This document shows, piece after piece, positions 53,716 through 64,000 of a DNA stretch of 64,000 nt (within the stretch, counting starts at the first letter, position 1; each line of letters begins with the position of its first letter). The stretch is from Anas platyrhynchos (Eukaryota > Chordata > Aves > Anseriformes > Anatidae). The position numbers were made by a program, and so were the translations under genes. The DNA is taken from assembly GCF_047663525.1 (NCBI RefSeq), contig NC_092602.1, positions 4,037,501 through 4,101,500 on the forward strand. The letters are read 5' to 3'. The notes under the pieces are model-generated. The model was not told where the DNA came from and made no database searches. It saw only the letters and a program-made list of their open reading frames with translations.

Positions 53716-55432
53716 CTTTATAGCAAATATAGTGATATAGGTAAGGATATGTCTTAGGCTATTGTTTAGTCATAAATAATTACACCAGTTGTAATGTAGT
53801 GGTAAAAATCTCCTCCAGAGTATTTCCACCATTTTTAACCTCTTCCATGTGAACCACAGTACAGGAATTCATCTAATACTAGCAACCTCTGCTTCCTATG
53901 TGGTGGGTACATCCTGCTCCTGTGCTTGGTATAAGTCTTGCACAGGCGTGTGAGCCACACTAGGCTTCAATTTGATCTTTATTTGAACTGGGCAGCTTCT
54001 TAGCAGAGACAGAGCTCATTCAGAGGATGTGCATGTCAGAGCTAACCCTTCAAAGAACTAACTTGTCTGTGGACAAACACAGACAAGGGAGTAGTGTGAA
54101 TAATTCATTCTAGGGGATATTTTGGAAGCATGCAACTGGGCTTCAAACCCCCCACAGGACCCTACAAGTAAGTCTTGGGTGAAACTTGCCATTCACAAAC
54201 CTTTCACTAAATCACTGTTTCTATTGCAGCAAATTTCTTTAGATCATTGTGTTAATTGACTAATACTTAGACACTGATTAAGTGCTATGAAAATCATATA
54301 ATCTTTGTTATTTGCTATATAGGTATATAACAAATCCTTAATTGCTGCTACATTAGAGTTGTGTAAATCTAATTTTGCTATCTCTTGGAAAATGTTTTTT
54401 TTTTTCTGATTGGGCAAGGATGATTAAAATATTACACAGTTCCAAGATGTTTGTTTTATTAGAAGATCATATAATGATTTTAAAATGTAAAAACACTTAT
54501 CACACTTAAAGAACAAAATATTAAAGCTTTTCCCAAAAACTATAGGATGTGAAGACATACTACTTCTAACACAACATCCTCAGTACACTAATTTTAAAAT
54601 GTAAACAGATAATTTAATTTAAAGCATTTAATAGCTGAGACAAGCAATGTGAAAAGCTGAATTGCAAAAGAAACAATACAACCTGACGTTCACAGTAGAA
54701 GTTCACATTTCCACAACAATTAATACTTCAAGTTCAGTTCTTTCCACCAAAAAGATGATGTAGTGGAGAAACTAATATGCTAGGGAAACAAAAACAAAAG
54801 AGCACATTACACTTATAATACTTCTGAGAATTGTAAATAACTAAAATAAGATAACTCCAAGTACAAAACCATTTGGAAGAAGACAAAAAAAGAGAGGAAT
54901 AAAAGAATAACTCATGCCTTAATGGTCTAGTCTCAGTAGTTAAAGGGACTGACATACATTATGCTTAAGAAGGATTTTTATTTATTCCAAATCTGTTACC
55001 TACCTCTTACTGTGACTGTTGGACTTGTGTGTAGTGAATAGAACACTCTTATGCCATGCAGCTTCTACAGCTTCAGAGCACTCTTAGCAATGTTCAGCCA
55101 CCGTTTGCATGGTTACTTCACACAGTCACTGTTTGCGTGATTACTCGACACGGTCACTTTACCTTCTATTTAAAATGGGGTATCTTGGAGTCAAAAACTA
55201 CAAAGGCCAAAGTTGCTAAGTGACCAAATAAAGGTCATACTTACCTTAATGGGACTGATCTTCAGTTCCATTCAGTCCCAGGGCCTGGAAGGCCCTGTTA
55301 GAAGCGGGAATGTTTAAGTCTTAAGAATCTGTTTGTAGATGGTACTCTTTATGTGATACAAGGGCAGTGACTGAAGTCAGTAACTATCCCCTGTGGATTT
55401 TTTTTCCCCACAGACAGATAAGAAAAGGGGCA

Positions 55433-55438
55433 TTTATT
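55433..55438 (-). terminator. Candidate MAJIN poly(A) signal
   Basis: AATAAA on the minus strand about 195 bases after the TAA of the last recognised exon. Further signals lie at 54977-54986. Confidence 0.45.
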
Positions 55439-55629
55439 AGGAATGTGGACCTTTCTACAAGAATAAAGCACATGAATGGATGTTTCTTTACCTTGATGAC
55501 CTTAGTTTAACCACAAAAAATAATCAGGAAATATGAGAACAGGAGGTTCTCAACCTCAACTAATGGAAAACAAATAATGGACTATGAGTCAGCTTTCAGT
55601 AAGAACTACGTCTGATCATAGCTGCAGTG

Positions 55630-55781
55630 TTAGTACCTTCTCCAGAACTTTGAGAGACCTCTTCGTTTTGACTGCCCAGTTCTGTTGTTTCTGATTTGCT
55701 CCATCTGCTGCAGTAGCTGCATTTCACCTTCAGCCTGACTGGTTTCTGTACTTTGTTCCACATTATATTCCACAGATTCCC
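55630..55781 (-). CDS. MAJIN: MAJIN last recognised exon
   Basis: Residues 207-256. A Glu/Gln-rich segment ([16 protein letters not shown]) is followed by a basic, aromatic end, [13 protein letters not shown], and TAA. The acceptor is TTTGTTACAG. There is no membrane-length hydrophobic run. Two cryptic donors lie inside or at its end (AAG then GTGAAA at 55726-55728; GAAG then GTACTA at the stop). Confidence 0.7.
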
Positions 55782-58700
55782 CTGTAACAAACAGGATCAA
55801 GAACAAAAATATGAACTCACTCTCTCCATACTCACTGTGTGCTGACTGACAGACCTTGAAACTGATACATACAAGCACTGACTGACACCTAAGAAGTTTC
55901 ATAGAGTCACGGAATGCTAGGGATTGGAAGGGACCTTGAAACATCATCATCATCTAGTCCCACCCCCCTGCAGTAGCTGAAACACCTAAATCATGTCACA
56001 CAGGAACACATCCAGATGGATTTTGCAAGTCTCCAGAGAAGGAGACTCCACAACCTCCCTGGGCAGCCTGTTCCTGTGCTCTGTCACCCTCACCGTAAAA
56101 AAGTTTTGTCTAACATTTAAGTGGAACCTCCTATGTTCCAGCTTGCACCCATTGCTCTTTGTCCCATCATTGGATGTCACTGAGAAGAGCCTGGCTCCAT
56201 CCTCCTGACACTAGAAAATACCAAACATGATTCTTAAAGGAAAACCAATACAAATAAGAAAGGAAAACCAACTGGTTTCTTTTTATAAGAAAACCAGTAT
56301 CTTGTAGTTTTTGACTTAAGATGAACAACATGATGTAACGTAAGAAATAATCCAGGAATTTCTTACTTACATAAATTCTCTTGGTTACAGCCCATGGTCA
56401 GGGATGCAGGACTAAGCTCACACTGAATTTCTTTGGAATAATTCTGAAAAGAAAAGCAATCCATAAATTGTATTATACAATACAAAATTATATTTTAAAT
56501 GAGATTTTTGTTTATTTGCTTGCTTTAAGAACTTGACAAGGTCTACTCTTGTTCTGTGTTTATTTTTTACTTTTAGTATGACAACTTTCCTCAGCAATAT
56601 ATTTCTACCCCTCCCTCTCCAGGACATTCACAGACCTAAAGTAAAGCTGTAATTCATTTAGTAGACTTTAAAACACTACATACTAAAAGAGTAACAGCTG
56701 GTATGGCATAGATAGATTTATTTTTTTTAATGAAATGCTGTGAGAAATAACAGCCACTTGACAAAACAGACCCGAGACATTAGACCTGCTCATTCACAGT
56801 AGTAGTCACAGTGACAGACAGTTAAAGGGCAGAAGTGCAAAGTGTCAGAAGCAGGAAGCGAGCCAGAATATCAGAAGTAAAAAGGGCCACAAACAACAGA
56901 ATCTGCATGTATGTTTATTTAAAAGAGAGTGATATAACTTTGTCATACAGAGAAAATAATATAAGGATAGATTTACTGTCTCTTGATAATATAAGAATAG
57001 ATTTACTGCCTCTTGCACTAACCTCAGGTTCAAGCAAGATTTTAAAGTTTAAAGTTTAACCCTACTGTTCTTGGTTTGAGAATCAGAAAAGCACATGTGG
57101 TCTCTCTGTAAAACTCATCATATGACTAATTTTCATAAGCAGCAATCAAAAATGTTCTCTATCATCACAGATACAAGTGAAAAAATATTACCTGAAGGCA
57201 CTTTTATGCTTGCCATTTTAAGAATCAAGGATTAAACAAATGCTGTTGTGTCTTTCTAAATATTCTGCAGCTTACCATTTCAAATCCATGCTTTGCTTTA
57301 ATTATATGGTGAACGCTCTCAGCTCCAGGTCTAAAAACAAACCAAATATTAAGAAAAAGAAGCGAACATGTAAATAGCAACCTAGGTACTTTATTATAAA
57401 CCTCTGGCCTATGATATATATACCCTTAATACATATTTGTACTCATATTTCAAATTTTCACTTAAAAAATGAACATACGTACACATTACAGTAGAGGAGT
57501 TTTCCAGTAGAGAAGCTTTCTGCTTCTCTAGAAAAAACAGAAGGCACTTAAAGACAACAGAAGTGTTAAGTGACATAGAAAAGGTGATGAGCAGTGAGTT
57601 GAGAAAGCTTGCAAATCATACAAGGTTACTGACATAAAGAAAAGGGTTGAAAGCAAAGAACCATGGAGGGGTCCTACAAGACTTGTACATGGAACAATAC
57701 ATTGGCAGAGAAAATTGTGTAGAGAAGTATGAAGTGATGCATGTGGGGAAAATCAATCTGCTTTAAACTGATCAACATAGATGATATTTTGTATTATCTA
57801 CGGAGATAACTAATAACTACATTTCTATGCCTATTAAGGGATAGAAACTCTGACAGCTGAATACTCAGTTGTAACCTCAAAGAAAATAATCCAAAGTTAG
57901 GAAAAGGGAGGAATTACTAGCAAAAGAACAGAAAATAAAGTTGAAAAATAGGATTATGGCACTGTACAAAGCCAAGGCTCTCCCACACCTCAAGTATACC
58001 ACGTGCTAGCTTGGTCCCCCAAACTTAGATGGAGAATCTGGAGAGTTCCTCCTTTTCCGTAAGTTGGAAAGGCTCAGAGAAGAGGAACAAAAGCTATCAA
58101 ACACACAGAATAGTTTTTCTTTGAGGAACAACTGAGCACACAAATAAGACTTAACAGATGAGAAAATATTAGAGAGGATAAGAATTTTACAAAGTTCAAG
58201 TATTTACAAATGTCCAAGAGACATGCCAATTGAATTAATTTTATATACAACATTAAGACAAAGGAGTTAAAGGGGAAGATTTATGTCCCCTATTAAATGG
58301 CATTGGAACCTGAAAGCATATGATAAGTCTTCTCCAAATAAAGGCAATACTGCTTAAATTCTTTCATCTAGGAAGAAAATGAAAAAGAACAATGGGGCAA
58401 AGGGCTACACAGCAATGATGTATGAGGATGGTCAATGGCACATGAAAAATATTTACATACACCCTGGAAGCACATTTTGTTGTCAACTGACCTGTTGATA
58501 CATGACTTTGGGTATGAGGTCTCTGCTTGACCTTCAACTCTTCTCTTCTTCACTGTTCCTTCCATTTCAGTACTTTCTGACATCTCATTTCTTCTCTTGA
58601 CCTTCAAAACATTGCAAACTTTGCATTGGTAATATTTGATTTTGACTTTTCTATTTTATAACAAAATTTGAAATGTACAAAAATTGTTCACATAATTATG

Positions 58701-61700
58701 ATGAAAACAAACAAACAAAAAGATTCATGAATAAACTACTAGCTTCTTTATTCAAAGGGTTGATAAGCAGAGAGGCCATCCAGAAACTTATGCTCAACAG
58801 TTTAAAGCTCAAAATTGTGCTTTCAGGGCATCGTGTTTTCTCTGTCTTTAGAAGAGTGCCTTGATTTTAGTAGGAGTGTAATTCTAACAGAGATAGTGGA
58901 ATTTCTTTGGGAGAATTTGGACAGTACATCTTCAGTAACTCCATCTTCAGATACATATCCATACTGAAAACAAACCTATCCTGAGCTCTCATTAAACAAA
59001 AGCATTCCAAATTAGCTTAACTTTCTTGTTGATGACATATACACTACTTAGGAAACAATTATTCAGAAATAACCTCAAACAGACTCTTACATTGAGGATA
59101 TTTGACAGGTCAGTTCAGACTTGTAGAAAGTACACTTGACTAAAGCCAGGAAGGTGCTGAGGTCCTGAGGCAGGACTTCATTTAAAGTCCACTGATATTA
59201 ACATAAGCATTTCACATGACTTGAATGGTTTTAGCTGAGAATTGAATGCCAATTGAAATTGCCTGACCTAGGAACTGCAGAACTACAGCATTAACTATAT
59301 TTAAATACTTTTGTCTGTAATCTGGAGTTTCTCTCTATATATACATTCTGTTTCTCCAGACTCTTTAAAATAAAACTCAAAACACACACACACAACTTAC
59401 AAGTTCGTAACTGTCGCCGTGTACTTCTTTACCTGTAACAGAGGTATTACAAAATTCAGTGAATATTTACACTGGAGTTTCTTTAACCAACTCAAAAGTA
59501 CATTTTTGTACCTCACTTTCTGAGAACAAGGCAGACTATGCTGAACTTGCATATGATATGCTGAAATTGAAGAACTGTAAATACAACTCCAGAACAGTTG
59601 TAGAATTAGAATTCCTACCAATGAATGTCAGACGTTGATGGCAATGGGAACAAATGCTATTCTTGAAAAAGTGAAAGGAGCCTTTAGAAGAAAAGAATGA
59701 ACGTTAGAACTGTTAGCGTCACACTGTGATCTGGCATCAGATAGAAGATGCAAGGACATCTGGAGCATAGGCTCCAGAAAATATTGCCCATCTAACCTCT
59801 GATGCATGGGATCCTTATATAGTTTCCTAAAGAAAAAAAAAATCCCCATGAACAGAAACCAGAAACATTGGTGCCTGAAATTTATGGCACATTATGCTGC
59901 ACATATTTTTAGAATAGAAATGCTGTACAAATATCTGGGGAGGGCAATTAAATACTGGAGTAAGTAAGGTGGGCAGGGAAGTAAGCGAGTTTTTACATCA
60001 AAACATGCTATGTTTGGCAGGGGATGTTACAACACAAGCAAATGAGTGAGACTAAGAGATTACTATTTCATTTTATGAATGAAAGAAGACTAGAATATCT
60101 AATTAGAGCCTGTAAGACAAAAAAAAAAAAAAAAAAAAAGGAAGCTTTCTTTGGGGACCAGTAACAAGTTAGAGCAAGAAACTGTAAGAATAAACACTAT
60201 TTTTTCACAACAGAGAAAGATAAATGTTATGTCCCACACAGACCTTAGTTGAAGCCTGAGCCTGTTCAGTGAATTCATAAAAAATGTGGAAAATGAGACA
60301 CTCAAGAGGTGACAACGTTTAAAAGTTATACATTACCATTATTACTATCATTATTTAGAGAAACAAATGTGTTCTTTCTTCATAAGAACAACAACAAAGA
60401 AAGTGATGAAATGGCAGGTGGAGTTCAATGTCAGCAAGCATAGTAAAAGTACAAGGAATTAAAAAATTCTGTCCACATACATGTACTGGCTCCAACTCAG
60501 CGACTGACATTAAGCAGTGAATGTTGGGAGCCACTGGTCATTACTTCAGAAAAATACTAGCTGAAAGGGCAAACGTCCTATGTAGATGTATGTATCTGAA
60601 AGCTGCAGCAGAATTACTTCACCAGTGTTTCAATGACAAAGCTAACTTCAGAGTAGAAAAGTATATTTTTATTTAAGAGCAATAATGGCACCATGCTGCA
60701 ACATACCCATTTGTTCCCAGAAATGATCCAAACATAACCATACAGACTTACCAAAAGATAAATTTTGCTGAAATGAGTTGAATTCTAGGTACATAATGCA
60801 GATGTAGGGATAAGGCGAAAGATGCACGTTTTTGTGTTTGAATCTCATTTTTGACACTCTCTCCCACTTACGCAAATCTGAGAATGATGTTAAGACTTAA
60901 GAACCTAGCACTAACATTTTAAAAGTACAGGAGTCCTGAGAATGCCTTACACGTTTCAAAAAATCAAACCATACTGAACACATGTATAAAGGAGCAAATA
61001 CGATCTGTGAGTACTAATTTTGTGAACAAACACTTTATATACTTTTTTATATACTTTATATACTTTTGCTTTGTCTGACTAGATCTGACTTGGAATGTAA
61101 GATCATTAATCTAAAAACAATGCAAAACATCCTTCTGAAATCAATTCTTTGGTGAAGGCAACAACTGAGCTTAGTCCTCAGCTAATGTAAAGTTGTGAAG
61201 CTCAAAGTAACTAAAGATCTGCAAATTACTGGATATAAATGGTGAATTCAGTAATGCCCAACACATTCATTGACTCATTTATTTTTATAAGGCTGAAAGG
61301 ATACAGGGAAAGACAGTGAAGTGGTCTGTAGAAAATGGATGTAAATCATCAAGATTTCCAAGGATTACTCGAATTGCTTCCTAGAGATAGAGAAGATGGA
61401 AAAAAAAAAAAAAGAGGGAATAATATTAAGAATATAACCACAATTCCATAGTGAAATACAGTTTCAAGGAGTGGGAAAAATTTAAAACAACCTTACAGTT
61501 TGCATGAGTTGTGGAAAGCACATTTTAGATACATACAGCTTTGCTTATCCTTTTTCCCTTCTTCTCCCCACTCCCTCTGTATCCCTGCTTTATATCCTAG
61601 TCCTACCTCTAACTCCTTGACAGCACTTTCAGTGTTATCTAGTTCAGAAGCACTGTGAAAGAAAGAGAATTAGTCCCACCCCAGTCACAAAACAAATGGA

Positions 61701-62692
61701 ATTACATTCATTGGCAGAGTTCAAATGACAAAACATCATGAACAAGGCATATTCTCACTACATAAAGGAAATACTTAGCTGGAATTTGAATTCTTTAAAC
61801 ATCATTCTTAAAAATTATATTATTTCAAAAAGACTGTTTCTTTTGATTTGTGTCCATTTGTATACTGTGTGCATACAGGCAGAACAGATAAGAGGTCAGA
61901 TCTTTTCAGTCAATCCCAACTAACTGTTATGATTTCTTTTTGACAAGATGGCCTCAAACTAACACTTCTGTCTTCCAACCTATCAGTTATCCATTCTACT
62001 CAAGAGATGAAAAGAAGCCATCAGAACTTGTCTCTTAATTCCATCCACAATGCAGAACTGTTGAAATGGGCTTCACATCACTAAGTATGGGTGTTTGTTG
62101 CTGGTAAGTGTGTACTGCCTACATCAGACTTTGCTCTCACAATGTTAAATACACCGTTTGTAAACTACCTTCTCAAACATTGCTTGCTGCTAGGTATCAG
62201 CCAACAATAAGATATACAGTGAGAAATGAGGTCTTAAAAAAAAATCAGAATCCATTAAGAAGTAAACAAATCACATAATTGTTACTTGGAAATAAGTAAA
62301 TTAAGTGGAATATAAGTAATCATGGCATGCAAGTATTCTCTGATTTATGGTTTGGTAGTGCAGACATTTTCGTATCTAACATGTTCAGGGTTCCCAGTCA
62401 GAACTTGGTCAGAGATGCTCCGTGTGTACAACAAACTAAAGCACAACAGCAGCTTTTAAGTGACAACTTTCATATTAAAAGAAGGCAAGAAATGAGGAGC
62501 CCCCAAAACTTGTAGCGAGGTTCTTATATTAACGCAGTTCTACACATGATTACCAAGCTGCAGCTTGACTTTTCAGCTTTAACTTTCTTACCTTTTGAAG
62601 CTACCGTAACGGATTTTAAACTTATACACAAGTCTGCCTGCATGAAGAAACCTTGTTTCAGGCAACAGGTACTTAAATGGTTTTAATGGCAT
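55630..62692 (-). CDS. MAJIN: Membrane-anchored junction protein, nine coding exons
   Basis: MAJIN binds TERB2 and DNA and ties meiotic telomeres to the inner nuclear membrane in the TERB1-TERB2-MAJIN complex. Exons 62592-62692 (coding part), 61607-61652, 61305-61380, 60752-60877, 59401-59432, 58492-58601, 57276-57330, 56371-56443 and 55630-55781 join in phase with GT-AG borders into 256 residues; human has 254. The start, [20 protein letters not shown], and the blocks [13 protein letters not shown] and [13 protein letters not shown] align with the human N-terminal TERB2-binding domain as I remember it. Residues 128-149 carry VKRR and VKKRR, likely nuclear-localisation signals. The C-terminal half is poorly conserved. 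Odd point: it ends [13 protein letters not shown] and has no hydrophobic C-terminal segment, whereas mammalian MAJIN ends in a membrane segment (see findings). Confidence 0.88.
55900..56212 (-). mobile_element. CR1 LINE 3' fragment in MAJIN intron 8
   Basis: The minus-strand CR1 3' end begins TCATAGAGTCACGGAATGCT when read on the plus strand. It continues through the [20 protein letters not shown]-type region. It is 5'-truncated. Confidence 0.92.
56371..56443 (-). CDS. MAJIN: MAJIN exon 8
   Basis: Residues 183-206, [20 protein letters not shown] onward. It has a CTTTTCTTTTCAG acceptor and a GTAAGT donor, and ends in phase 1. I recognise no motif. Confidence 0.7.
56956..57015. repeat. 30-bp tandem duplication
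   Basis: ATAATATAAGGATAGATTTA and the next ten bases are repeated at once with two substitutions. It is intronic in MAJIN. Confidence 0.85.
57276..57330 (-). CDS. MAJIN: MAJIN exon 7
   Basis: Residues 164-182, [19 protein letters not shown]. The RPG start coincides with human SRPG. The borders (GTTTTTAG acceptor, GTAAGC donor) are clear. Confidence 0.78.
57590..58350 (+). mobile_element. Old LINE fragment of the CR1/L3 clade
   Basis: The broken plus-strand translation retains LINE text: a YEVMHVG-type stretch near 57.74 kb, a [14 protein letters not shown]-like segment and a [13 protein letters not shown]-like segment near 58.05 kb. It is heavily decayed; borders are approximate. It lies in MAJIN intron 6. 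Confidence 0.45.
58492..58601 (-). CDS. MAJIN: MAJIN exon 6 with basic clusters
   Basis: Residues 128-163. It starts [20 protein letters not shown], a likely nuclear-localisation region, and ends SCIN plus a split codon. The acceptor TTTTGAAG has a weak pyrimidine tract, so the 5' border is a little less certain. Confidence 0.75.
59401..59432 (-). CDS. MAJIN: MAJIN exon 5 (32-base microexon-like)
   Basis: Residues 117-127, [11 protein letters not shown]. It is short but has a CCTCTGTTACAG acceptor and a GTAAGT donor, and it connects the phases of exons 4 and 6. It aligns with human GKPISDSPLGL in position. Confidence 0.75.
60118..60139. repeat. Poly-A tract
   Basis: A run of about 22 A, intronic in MAJIN. 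It may be the tail of a decayed insertion, but no body is evident. Confidence 0.8.
60400..60570 (+). mobile_element. Possible second CR1/L3-like fragment
   Basis: The text [17 protein letters not shown] resembles the CKWQMEFN-CKVMH region of CR1-type LINEs. It is short and decayed. Confidence 0.35.
60752..60877 (-). CDS. MAJIN: MAJIN exon 4
   Basis: Residues 75-116. [20 protein letters not shown] is followed by a [13 protein letters not shown] stretch, the best-conserved part against human (KWERVS, FKH, PYP). The donor is GTAAGT. Confidence 0.92.
61305..61380 (-). CDS. MAJIN: MAJIN exon 3
   Basis: Residues 50-74. [20 protein letters not shown] then FTVFP closely matches the human core. The donor is the weaker GTATCC, but the phase and the next exon (Tyr completed across the junction) fit exactly. 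Confidence 0.88.
61607..61652 (-). CDS. MAJIN: MAJIN exon 2
   Basis: Residues 34-49, [16 protein letters not shown], counterpart of a human acidic stretch that ends QELE. The TTTCTTTCACAG acceptor is good. Confidence 0.85.
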
Positions 62693-62714
62693 CTTTTTCT
62701 TCCTCAGTGTCAGC
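62592..62714 (-). CDS. MAJIN: MAJIN first coding exon
   Basis: A CTTTTGCTTCCCTAG acceptor ends at 62715. The ATG at 62690-62692 starts [20 protein letters not shown], aligning with the human initiator. It codes residues 1-33 and ends in phase 2 at a GTAAGA donor. A 5' UTR exon must lie upstream, probably in the CpG island. Confidence 0.88.
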
Positions 62715-62759
62715 CTAGGGAAGCAAAAGGATTAAAGGTAAATTATTAAAAGCCTTAAC

Positions 62760-62960
62760 CAGAGTAAGGGAGCAGGGTAAGAGGCCGAAGCCCCGGGCCC
62801 TGCAGCCTCCCCCAGGTGCCTGCAGGCCTCCGGGCCCGGCCGCAGGGGGCGGGTCAGAACCGGGGGCGGGAGCAGCGGGGCCGGGGCCGCCTCACGGCCT
62901 GAGGCTCCTCATGAGGAGGCTACGAGAGGTGCCTGGCGGAACGGCCGGCTGAAATCACAG
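62760..62960 (-). promoter_or_regulatory. CpG-rich MAJIN promoter
   Basis: A short, sharply GC- and CpG-rich island lies in AT-rich DNA just upstream of the MAJIN coding start, with GGGGGCGGG boxes. A possible donor (GCC then GTGAGG) at 62894-62895 would define a 5' exon ending at 62896. The promoter direction is inferred from the gene. Confidence 0.6.
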
Positions 62961-63850
62961 AATTGTCTAGGTTGGGAGAGGCCTCCCAGATCACCCCGTC
63001 CAACCTCTGACCTCACACTAACCAGTCCTGCACTAAACCGTATCCCTGAGCTCTACACCTGAACGTCTTTTAAAGACCTCCAGGGATGGTGACTCCACCA
63101 CTTCCCTGGGCAGCCCATTCCAATACCTCACAGCCCTTTCCATTAAGAAGTTTTTCCTAATATCCAACCTAAACCTCCTCTGGTGCAACTTTAGCCCATT
63201 CCCCCTCATCCTGTCACCAGGCACATGGGAGAACAGACCAACCCCCACCTCACTACAGCCTCCTTTTAGGTACCTGTAGAGAGCAACAAGGTCCCCCTGA
63301 GCCTCCTTTTCTCCAGGCTAAACACCTCCAGCTCCCTCAGCCACTCCTCGTGAGACTTGTTCTCCAGACCCCTCACCAGCTTTGTCACCCTTCTCTGGAC
63401 TCTCTCAAGCACCTCCATGTCCTTCTTGTAGCGAGGGGCCCAAAACTGAACACAGCACTCAAGGTGCGGCCTCACCAGAGCCGAGTACAGGGGGACGATC
63501 ACCTCCCTAGCCCTGCTGGTCACAGTGTTTCTGATACAAGCCAGGATGCCGTTGGCCTTCTTGGCCACCTGAGCACACTGCTGGCTCATATTCAGCTGAT
63601 TGTCAACCATCACTCCCAGGTCCTTCTCTGCCTGGCAGCTCTCCAACCATTCCTCTCCCAGCCTGTAGTTCTGCTTGGGGTTGTTGTGCCCCAGGTGCAG
63701 GACCCGGCACTTGGCCTTGTTGAACCTCATACATTTGGCCTCACCCCATCAGTCCAGGCTTTCCAGATCCTCCTGCAGAGCCTTCCTACCCTCGAGCAGA
63801 TCGACACATGCACCTACTTGGTATCATCTGCGATTTTCAAAGGAGCATGG
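62954..63850 (-). mobile_element. CR1 LINE fragment with partial reverse-transcriptase ORF
   Basis: The minus-strand copy has a 3' end at 62954 (CACAGAATTGTCTAGGTTGG on the plus strand). A 154-codon open stretch (63266-63730) runs [52 protein letters not shown] and ends EKRRLRG; a frame break and a second open stretch (63033-63248, [20 protein letters not shown]) follow. It is 5'-truncated and is the youngest-looking repeat in the window. Confidence 0.93.
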
Positions 63851-64000
63851 GTTCTGCCTAGGTTTCTCAATGCAACATTAATTCTGGTGCCTAATGCCAA
63901 ACCCTTGACAGCAGCAGTAGTAGCTCTGCCCTTTCTCATCTAAATTCCAATGATGTCAGTTTTGTCTTTTGCTTTAGGAACTCTTCATGCAAAGATTCCC
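63851..64000. other. Window edge, unassigned
   Basis: Unique-looking sequence past the CR1 copy. I see nothing I can name. Confidence 0.4.

Larger units (their letters stand above)
50931..55432. other. Intergenic spacer between UBC and MAJIN
   Basis: GC content falls sharply near 51.7 kb and the sequence stays AT-rich to the end of MAJIN. It holds a 35-bp duplication, a CR1 3' tip, a probable LTR and a TA/GATA microsatellite. No exons were recognised. In mammals DHX37 lies next to UBC on this side; no part of it is visible here. Confidence 0.5.

Noticed and set aside
54734-54955. Hydrophobic 73-codon minus-strand frame considered as a MAJIN membrane exon
   Set aside because: It lies beyond two AATAAA signals, and no acceptor in suitable phase precedes it. 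It probably reflects AT-rich DNA.
63350-63943. 197-codon plus-strand open frame
   Set aside because: Antisense of the CR1 reverse-transcriptase region.

Overview
The window is vertebrate nuclear DNA, almost certainly from a bird. It carries many CR1-type LINE fragments with the avian 3' end, short GT-AG introns, and three genes that I could rebuild exon by exon. I cannot name the species from the sequence.

Layout. (1) 1 to about 27 kb is GC-rich with no gene that I can support. It holds one CR1 piece, a few microsatellites, and several AT-rich islands full of homeodomain-, octamer- and TCF-like words that may be conserved enhancers. By mammalian synteny this would be the SCARB1-NCOR2 interval, but I recognised no NCOR2 exon. 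(2) 29.1-47.2 kb, minus strand, is a complete SCARB1 gene with 13 exons. Both alternative last coding exons are present: one gives an SR-BI-type tail ending EARL, the other an SR-BII-type tail with a dileucine motif. (3) 49.1-50.7 kb, minus strand, is the polyubiquitin gene UBC: four head-to-tail ubiquitin units plus a terminal Asn, a non-coding first exon, a TATA box and a GC-rich first intron with YY1-like words. (4) From about 51.7 kb the DNA becomes clearly AT-rich. A probable solo LTR and CR1 pieces lead to (5) 55.6-62.7 kb, minus strand, where nine small coding exons join in phase into a 256-residue protein that I recognise as MAJIN, the meiotic telomere-to-nuclear-envelope adaptor. A CpG-rich promoter lies at about 62.8-62.95 kb. 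(6) The right edge is a longer CR1 fragment with part of its reverse transcriptase.

The three genes share an orientation but not a pathway: lipid and carotenoid uptake, ubiquitin supply, and meiotic telomere attachment. SCARB1-UBC adjacency matches mammals. MAJIN next to UBC does not match the human arrangement and is either an avian rearrangement or an assembly join. The observations most worth checking are the two conserved SCARB1 tails, a MAJIN whose straightforward gene model lacks the usual C-terminal membrane segment, a small downstream exon-like stretch that could supply one, and the patchwork of synonymous changes among the UBC repeats. I found no bacterial-type, CRISPR or otherwise unprecedented system.
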